A stretch of 16,219 bases of DNA, taken from NCBI GenBank assembly GCA_955652635.1, contig CATPBN010000167.1, positions 1 to 16,219 on the forward strand, given 5' to 3'. The notes under the pieces are model-generated. The model saw nothing but the letters and a program-made list of their open reading frames with translations, was not told where the DNA came from and did no database searches. Both the position numbers and the translations under genes were made by a program. Of the stretch, positions 11,863-16,219 are shown piece by piece. The stretch's first letter is position 1. Each line of letters opens with the position of its first letter. The stretch is from an uncultured Gemmatimonadaceae bacterium (lineage in GTDB: Bacteria; Gemmatimonadota; Gemmatimonadetes; Gemmatimonadales; Gemmatimonadaceae).

Positions 11863-13293
11863 CTAAAGGAGAGTCCCGCGAAGTATCAGAAGCGCCACGT
11901 AGAAATAGATCGACAATCCAGTGACGTCGACGAGAGTAGCGACAAAGGGAGCCGACGCGCTCGCGGGATCGAAGCCGAGTCGTTGGAGAACGAACGGAAG
12001 CATGGAGCCCGCGAGCGACCCGAACGTGACGACGCCCATCAGCGCGACTCCGATCGTCAGCGCGAGCAGGTTCGGATGCGGATACTGGCCGAAGCCGAGG
12101 TGTTGCCAGAGCAGGATTCGAGTGATGCCCATCACGCCGAGAATCGCGCCGAGCATGAGTCCGGAGGGCAGCTCCCTGAGCGCGACCTTCCACCAATCTC
12201 GCAGTCTAATCTCCCCGAGCGCGAGAGCGCGGATGATGAGCGACGTCGCCTGCGATCCGGAATTGCCCCCCGAGCTGATGATGAGCGGAATGAAGAGCGC
12301 GAGCACCACGGCTTTGGCGAGCTCGTCCTGAAAATGTCCCATCGCTGTCGTCGTCAGCATCTCGCTCAGGAAAAGCGCGGCCAGCCACGGCGCGCGTTTC
12401 CTGATCATCGAGAAGAATCCAATCTGGGTGTAGGGTTCGTCGAGCGCTTCCATTCCGCCGAAGCGCTGCACGTCCTCGGTGTGCTCTTCCACCAGTGCGT
12501 CGATGACGTCGTCGACCGTCACGACTCCCTGAATCACACCGTTGTCGTCGACGACAGGCACCGCTACGAGGTCGTACTCGCGCGTCAATCGAGCGACTTC
12601 TTCGCGATCGGCAGCCACAGGAACGGTCTGCACTTCCTCCCAAGCGATGTCCGCGACTTTGGCGCCCTCGGGCGCCGCGAGCAGCTCGCGGAGCGACATC
12701 ACGCCCTGGACGCGGCCCGCCGAATCGGTGGTGTAGATCGTATTCATCGCTTCGCGCCGCTCCGATCGAGCGATGCGACGCACGGCGGCGAGAGCTTCAT
12801 CCACCGGAGTATCCTGTGAGACGGAGACGAACTCCGTCGTCATCAGTCCGCCGGCGGTGTCCGGCTCGTAGGCGAGCAGCTTCTCCGTCTCGACGCGCTC
12901 GGCCGTCGGAATCTCGGAGAGAATGTCTTCGGCGCTTCCGGCCTCGAGGTCCTCCAGCGCGTCTGCGCGGTCGTCCGGAGTCATCTCCGTGACGAGTTCG
13001 GCGGCCTGGCGCGCGCTCATCGTCTCGAGAACTTCGGTGCGAAGATCCTCGTTCAGGTACTCGAGAACGTCGGCCGCGCGCTCGACCGGGAGGGCCGACA
13101 GGAACGGCGCCACCATCTCCCGGGGAAGTCCCTCCGCTACGTTGGCCAGATCCTTCGGGTGAAACTCCTCGGTCTCGGCCGGAATTGCTTCGGGACTCTC
13201 CTCGAGCATCGCGAGGATGGCCGGACCCATTAGCGCGGCGATGGACGGCTCTTCCTCGTCCTCGACGCGCTTGTTATGGGGCGGAGTCTTCAT
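11863..13293 (-). CDS. mgtE: MgtE-family magnesium channel/transporter
   Basis: A complete 476-aa MgtE: an N-terminal superhelical domain (about 45-145), two CBS domains (about 147-270, with DTAGGLMTTEFVSV and VTVDDVIDAL), then a plug helix and five membrane helices (about 303-475). Pore-region motifs are present: PLIISSGGNSGSQATS (336-351) and LVDVTGLSIYF (454-464), whose Asp456 corresponds to the pore aspartate of T. thermophilus MgtE. In this family the acidic N-terminal and CBS domains sense cytoplasmic Mg2+ and close the channel when it is plentiful; the acidic residues are abundant here. The first 40 residues are an extra acidic tail. ATG 13293 overlaps the stop of the HMA gene by 4 bp (ATGA), so the two are translated together. 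Confidence 0.96.
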   Translation of the reverse strand: MKTPPHNKRVEDEEEPSIAALMGPAILAMLEESPEAIPAETEEFHPKDLANVAEGLPREMVAPFLSALPVERAADVLEYLNEDLRTEVLETMSARQAAELVTEMTPDDRADALEDLEAGSAEDILSEIPTAERVETEKLLAYEPDTAGGLMTTEFVSVSQDTPVDEALAAVRRIARSERREAMNTIYTTDSAGRVQGVMSLRELLAAPEGAKVADIAWEEVQTVPVAADREEVARLTREYDLVAVPVVDDNGVIQGVVTVDDVIDALVEEHTEDVQRFGGMEALDEPYTQIGFFSMIRKRAPWLAALFLSEMLTTTAMGHFQDELAKAVVLALFIPLIISSGGNSGSQATSLIIRALALGEIRLRDWWKVALRELPSGLMLGAILGVMGITRILLWQHLGFGQYPHPNLLALTIGVALMGVVTFGSLAGSMLPFVLQRLGFDPASASAPFVATLVDVTGLSIYFYVALLILRGTLL

Positions 13294-13523
13294 GGCGCGA
13301 GAGGAAGCGTCCGGCGATCGTCCCTCGTGTCGCCGACCGTGTATCCCGCGACGGCTATCGCGTCGCGGATCTGTTCGGGCGTTACGGTGCCGTCGTGCTC
13401 TATTACGGCTTGACCGATGGTGACATCAGCGCGTTTTATCCCGGGCACTCCCGCGAGGGAAGTGAACACGGCGCGAACGCAATGTGCGCAGGTCATGCCC
13501 GAGACGGAGACGGTGGTCAGCAT
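13290..13523 (-). CDS. Small HMA-domain (CopZ-like) metal-binding protein
   Basis: This 77-aa cytoplasmic protein is a single heavy-metal-associated domain. The metal site GMTCAHC (9-15, Cys12 and Cys15) opens the first helix, followed by the usual beta-alpha-beta layout (VRAVFTSLAGVPGIKRADV, then a second helix PEQIRDAIAVAGY). Such proteins carry Cu(I) or similar soft metals to P-type ATPases. The C-terminal ten residues are basic and proline-containing. ATG 13523 begins the domain directly, while the open frame extends far upstream without family sequence. A TATATT lies 7 nt before this ATG and no Shine-Dalgarno is present, so the message may be leaderless. It overlaps mgtE by 4 bp, an unexpected partner because Mg2+ is not an HMA ligand. 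Confidence 0.9.
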   Translation of the reverse strand: MLTTVSVSGMTCAHCVRAVFTSLAGVPGIKRADVTIGQAVIEHDGTVTPEQIRDAIAVAGYTVGDTRDDRRTLPLAP

Positions 13524-13530
13524 GGCGCAT

Positions 13531-13551
13531 AATATAGGGCGCTCGGCGCCC
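13531..13551 (-). promoter_or_regulatory. Promoter with dyad for the HMA-mgtE pair
   Basis: On the minus strand the -10-like TATATT (13536-13531) is directly preceded by the perfect dyad gggcgc-cga-gcgccc (13551-13537). Only 7 nt separate the hexamer from ATG 13523. The dyad could be an operator between the -35 and -10 positions, where metal-responsive regulators often bind. It could also be the terminator stem of the upstream DUF4015 gene, which ends at 13582. No good -35 hexamer is seen. Confidence 0.4.
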
Positions 13552-13581
13552 AGATTGAGACAGGATTTTTGCGCCGCGGAA

Positions 13582-14817
13582 CTAGTCGAGTCTGTTCGCT
13601 GGCCTCGGCACTGGCGGCACTTTCTTCCTCGACACAAGCGTCTTCTCGAACGCCGGAATGAACTTGTCGTACCGCGTCCCCGGCTCCCAAAGAATCCAGC
13701 CGTCGTAGCCCGAGTCGTACACCGCGCGCTTCTGTTCCTCGATTTCGTGCGCGCCGTACTTCGGGAGACCAATGCTGAACGCCTGCAGCCACGGGCGAAC
13801 GTGTTCGCCCTTGATGCCCAGCTTCTCGTCGCGCTCGCGGGCGCGCGAGATCGCGATGTGGATGACGTCGTACGGATCCGCGTTCGGATGCGGGAGCTGG
13901 AACGAGCCGGGTGGATAGTGTGACGGATAAACCATCGGCAACACGGCGTCGACCGACTGGGAGATCGGCTCCCATTTCTGCCCGACCTCCAGCGCGCCTC
14001 CCACCGTTGTGACGAGGCCGAAGATGTCAGCCGTCGTCCTCACGCCGAGCTTCGCGAAGCGCGCGCGCGCGGTACTCAGGAATTCGGCTAGCACCTGGGG
14101 CTTGGTCCGCCCCCTCTGTTCCGGGAACACCTGCGGCGGCAGACTCTTGTACGGCTCGGGGAATCGGATGTAATCGAACTGGATCTCGCCGAATCCCATC
14201 TTTATCGCCTCCTCGGCGACGCGGAAGTTGTACTCCCAGATTGCGTTCGCGTATGGATTCACCCACGTCTGTCCCTTCTTGTCGTGCCAGGGTGAGCCGT
14301 CGGCCTTCCTGATCGTGTGATCGGGATTGTTCCGCGCGGTGACTGAATCCTTGAAGACGACGATGCGAGCAATCGGGAGAATTCCGTGGGCCCGGATCGT
14401 GTCGACGACTTCGGCCAGGTGAGTCGCCTTGCTCTGCGTGCCCGCGTTCCTCTTGAGGAGTGGATCGGTGGAATTGAAGTTGAGGCCGAACTCGTCCTTC
14501 ACGTCGATGACGAAGGCGTTTATCTCCGTCGAATCTGCTATCGCCAGCAGCTTCTTCATGCGCCGAGCATTGGCTGCGAAGCGAAAGACGTAGAGGCCGC
14601 GCACGGGGAGCTTGCCCTTGATGAGCGAATCGAGCACCGGCGGCGTCGGGTGCAACGAGACGGGCACCCGCGCGCGCACCACGGTGTCCGTATCGGCGCG
14701 CGCGATAACAGATGCGGCGTTGCCGGCCGTTGTTTTTGCAGATGCGTCGTACGCGCCGTAGCAGGCTAGTGCTGCTGCCGCCGCGAGCGCGGTGGTAGTG
14801 ACCTTGTTGAAGGACAT
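13582..14817 (-). CDS. Secreted putative glycoside hydrolase, DUF4015 family
   Basis: This 411-aa protein belongs to the DUF4015 group of predicted TIM-barrel glycosidases. Residues 1-27 form a likely export signal (Lys5, then a long Ala-rich core ending DASA). The barrel begins at VRGLYVFRFAAN (72-83), then INAFVIDVKDEFG (99-111) and WVNPYA. GEIQFDYIRFPE (210-221) contains an Asp215 typical of the catalytic strand. VDAVLPMVYPSHY (289-301), RPWLQAF (341-347) and the late GYDGWILWEPGTRYD (370-384) follow. The substrate is unknown; a periplasmic or extracellular glycan is likely. The frame is open to TTG 14919, but ATG 14817 places the signal peptide at the N-terminus. No clear ribosome-binding site is seen. 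It is divergent from the lipoprotein gene, with a dyad between them. Confidence 0.88.
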   Translation of the reverse strand: MSFNKVTTTALAAAAALACYGAYDASAKTTAGNAASVIARADTDTVVRARVPVSLHPTPPVLDSLIKGKLPVRGLYVFRFAANARRMKKLLAIADSTEINAFVIDVKDEFGLNFNSTDPLLKRNAGTQSKATHLAEVVDTIRAHGILPIARIVVFKDSVTARNNPDHTIRKADGSPWHDKKGQTWVNPYANAIWEYNFRVAEEAIKMGFGEIQFDYIRFPEPYKSLPPQVFPEQRGRTKPQVLAEFLSTARARFAKLGVRTTADIFGLVTTVGGALEVGQKWEPISQSVDAVLPMVYPSHYPPGSFQLPHPNADPYDVIHIAISRARERDEKLGIKGEHVRPWLQAFSIGLPKYGAHEIEEQKRAVYDSGYDGWILWEPGTRYDKFIPAFEKTLVSRKKVPPVPRPANRLD

Positions 14818-14843
14818 TCTGTGTTTTGGAGGTAAGACGGGGA

Positions 14844-14867
14844 CGCTGGAATCTAACAACTCCAGCG
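14844..14867. promoter_or_regulatory. Dyad between the divergent DUF4015 and lipoprotein genes
   Basis: cgctgga (14844-14850) and tccagcg (14861-14867) form a perfect 7-bp inverted repeat with a 10-nt AT-rich centre. It lies in the 87-bp gap between the two divergent starts and so could be a shared operator. On the minus strand it could alternatively form a hairpin in the leader of the DUF4015 mRNA. Confidence 0.4.
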
Positions 14868-14890
14868 GGAAACGCTGCACCTGAATCCGG

Positions 14891-14896
14891 TATATT
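14891..14896 (+). promoter_or_regulatory. Candidate -10 hexamer for a leaderless lipoprotein transcript
   Basis: TATATT ends 8 nt before ATG 14905, with no Shine-Dalgarno sequence in between, so transcription should start at or very near the start codon. The same hexamer at nearly the same distance precedes the HMA gene. No good -35 is visible. Confidence 0.4.
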
Positions 14897-14904
14897 TCGC
14901 TGTG

Positions 14905-15816
14905 ATGCAATACCCCCAACCACTTTTTCTCGTCCCGCTCTCCCTCGCCCTCATTGTCGGGGGGTGCGCTCTGCCGCCGCCACCACCGCCCACCGCCGAA
15001 TTCCTGGTTTCCGCCGGAGATCAGACGTACTGGGTACGAAGCGACAATTCGGGGCTCCGCATCCGTGGGTCGCCGCTGATTCTCGCTCGCACCGGAGGGC
15101 GATACTACGAGATCTTCGTCAGTGAGATCGACCGCTCCTTCCCGAAGGCGCTATTCAGCGGCGAACGCGTGTTCCGTCGAGAGCTGGCGACGGGCGACTC
15201 CGCGGTCATCTATGACGATACGACGATCGTCCGAATGTCGGACGCGTACCACCAGCAACATCCGCGCGCTGCGCTCCTCCGGCCAGAAGACGACCCCGAC
15301 GACGACGTGGACATCAGTGCAGTGGGCGAAACGGACGTCCTCAACGTACTCGGCCCTTACGTCGCGCTCGAACACCGTGTGTCGATCGAGCGCGCCGACG
15401 ACACTGGTGACGACGACACCACGCGGGCGGTGATAGATCTGCGAAATGGAAGGGCCGTCGCCTTCGACCACATGCTGCGTGATACCACGGTTCAGGAAGC
15501 CGCGGGAGAAGGCGGGCTCGTGAACCGCAGGTGGCGGCACGACGGATACGACGTCATCTCGCACTACGATTCCACGCACAAGGCGAACACGCTCGCGCTG
15601 CGCGATCATCGCGGACGCGAATGGAAGCTCGGCCTGATCGGATCGACCTACGTGCAGATTTTCTGGCTCGACAGGCCGAGGGTGGATCCCAAGACGAGAC
15701 ACGCCCTGTCGCGGGCGTTCAACGACGCGACCACGTACGGCGAAAGAATCCAGCAGGTATCGCGCAAACAGCACGAGACATCCGCGAAGCGAGCGACATC
15801 CGGACGGCAGACGTGA
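14905..15816 (+). CDS. Lipoprotein of unknown function
   Basis: This 303-aa protein has a signal peptide with a lipobox, LIVGGC, placing lipidated Cys21 after cleavage, followed by a proline stretch (PPPPPP) and a predicted soluble periplasmic domain. I do not recognise the family. The body contains ordered-looking segments (QTYWVRSDNSGLRIRGSP, YYEIFVSEIDRSFP) and two acidic runs, PEDDPDDDVD and ERADDTGDDDTT, that could bind cations or be linkers. The C-terminal 40 residues are basic and probably disordered. ATG 14905 is preferred over GTG 14902, one codon earlier, because of its distance from the TATATT. The stop overlaps the GTG of the thioesterase gene by 4 bp (GTGA). Outer-membrane sorting is plausible because Ala follows the Cys rather than Asp. 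Confidence 0.85.
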   Translation: MQYPQPLFLVPLSLALIVGGCALPPPPPPTAEFLVSAGDQTYWVRSDNSGLRIRGSPLILARTGGRYYEIFVSEIDRSFPKALFSGERVFRRELATGDSAVIYDDTTIVRMSDAYHQQHPRAALLRPEDDPDDDVDISAVGETDVLNVLGPYVALEHRVSIERADDTGDDDTTRAVIDLRNGRAVAFDHMLRDTTVQEAAGEGGLVNRRWRHDGYDVISHYDSTHKANTLALRDHRGREWKLGLIGSTYVQIFWLDRPRVDPKTRHALSRAFNDATTYGERIQQVSRKQHETSAKRATSGRQT

Positions 15817-16219
15817 GCCGCACGAAAGAGAGTTCACCGCGCCAGGAATCGCGCGGTCCCGCGCGCCCGGTGCGCGAGACGCAGCACGAGACGGCGCAGC
15901 TGATGATGCCCCAGCACGCGAACGTGCTCGGTCACGTCTTTGGTGGTGTGGTCCTATCGATGATGGATACCACAGCCGCCGTGTCGGCAATTAGACACGC
16001 GCGACTTGCCTGCGTGACGGTGTCTGTTGATCGCGTCGATTTCCGCGAGCCGATTCACGTCGGCGATCTCGTGATCATGAAGTCGAGCGTGAATTACGTG
16101 GGCCGGACGTCAATGGAGATCGGCGTGCGAGTCGAGACGGAGAATCTGCTGACCGGCCTGCGGCGACACACCAACTCGTGCTACCTGACCTTCGTGGCCG
16201 TGGACAGAAACGGAAGGCC
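15813..16219 (+). CDS. Acyl-CoA thioesterase, hotdog fold (3' end outside window)
   Basis: The frame starting at GTG 15813 stays open to the last base (135 codons). After about 25 charged residues the protein reads as a YciA/BACH-type hotdog thioesterase: MMPQHANVLGHVFGGVVLSM (31-50), with the Asn-x-x-Gly and Phe-Gly-Gly elements, then MD (51-52). VTVSVDRVDFREPIHVGDLV continues the domain, followed by a GRTSMEIGV strand and a CYLTFVAVD strand. Such enzymes hydrolyse acyl-CoA to the free acid and CoA in the cytoplasm. GTG 15813 overlaps the lipoprotein stop. The combination with an acyl-CoA dehydrogenase 4.6 kb away hints at fatty-acyl metabolism, but the two are not one operon. Confidence 0.88.
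   Translation, partial: MSRTKESSPRQESRGPARPVRETQHETAQLMMPQHANVLGHVFGGVVLSMMDTTAAVSAIRHARLACVTVSVDRVDFREPIHVGDLVIMKSSVNYVGRTSMEIGVRVETENLLTGLRRHTNSCYLTFVAVDRNGR

Noticed and set aside
11983..12819. 278-codon plus-strand frame opposite mgtE
   Set aside because: It is fully antisense to a complete MgtE with all motifs, and its product (Arg/Glu/His-rich) resembles no family.
15151..15990. 279-codon minus-strand frame opposite the lipoprotein and thioesterase genes
   Set aside because: Both plus-strand genes have strong support (lipobox, hotdog motifs), while the antisense product has no recognisable feature.

Overview
The window is 16.2 kb of GC-rich bacterial chromosome with little non-coding space. 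The lipoprotein signal, LolCDE/MacB-type exporter parts and SURF1 indicate an aerobic, double-membraned bacterium. The gene mix and composition would suit Gemmatimonadota or a similar high-GC phylum, but no rRNA or tRNA is present to prove it. I saw no insertion sequence, phage gene, CRISPR array or tRNA.

Layout. (1) 1-139 holds part of a palindromic intergenic repeat. (2) 140-664 (-) is a four-helix membrane protein of DUF2231 type. (3) 871-3418 (+) is a manganese cassette: an Nramp transporter (mntH), a universal stress protein, and a DtxR/MntR-family regulator, with a DtxR-like box at 820-838 ahead of mntH. (4) 3428-7595 (+) follows almost without a gap and encodes an FtsX/MacB-type ABC system with an AttH/CrtC lipocalin-like domain. 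Seven genes from mntH to 7595 are spaced between a 4-bp overlap and a 9-bp gap, so they are probably one operon. (5) 7644-8453 (+) is a DUF72 protein. (6) 8530-11159 (+) is SURF1 and a long acyl-CoA dehydrogenase, overlapping by 4 bp. (7) 11149-14817 (-) carries a DUF4383 membrane protein, the MgtE magnesium channel, a small HMA metal-binding protein overlapping mgtE, and a secreted DUF4015 putative glycosidase. (8) 14905-16219 (+) is a lipoprotein of unknown function and, overlapping it, an acyl-CoA thioesterase cut by the window end.

The most unusual feature is the ABC system. The 395-aa permease at 4247-5434 is complete, but the second permease looks split. Its C-terminal half (second half of the periplasmic domain plus three membrane helices) is the first gene, 3428-4246. 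Its N-terminal half (first helix plus first half of the periplasmic domain) is at the start of the last gene, 6114-7595, fused to the lipocalin-like domain. The order C-half, full permease, ATPase, N-half-lipocalin is what a circular permutation of an ordinary permease-permease-ATPase-AttH operon would give.

Other points: two copies of a cruciform-type palindromic element (1-102 and 11651-11761), both downstream of minus-strand genes; three genes whose -10-like hexamers lie 5-8 nt before the start codon, suggesting leaderless mRNAs; and a translationally coupled HMA protein-MgtE pair. Metal handling (Mn, Mg, a soft-metal HMA domain), envelope transport and acyl-CoA metabolism are the recurring themes.
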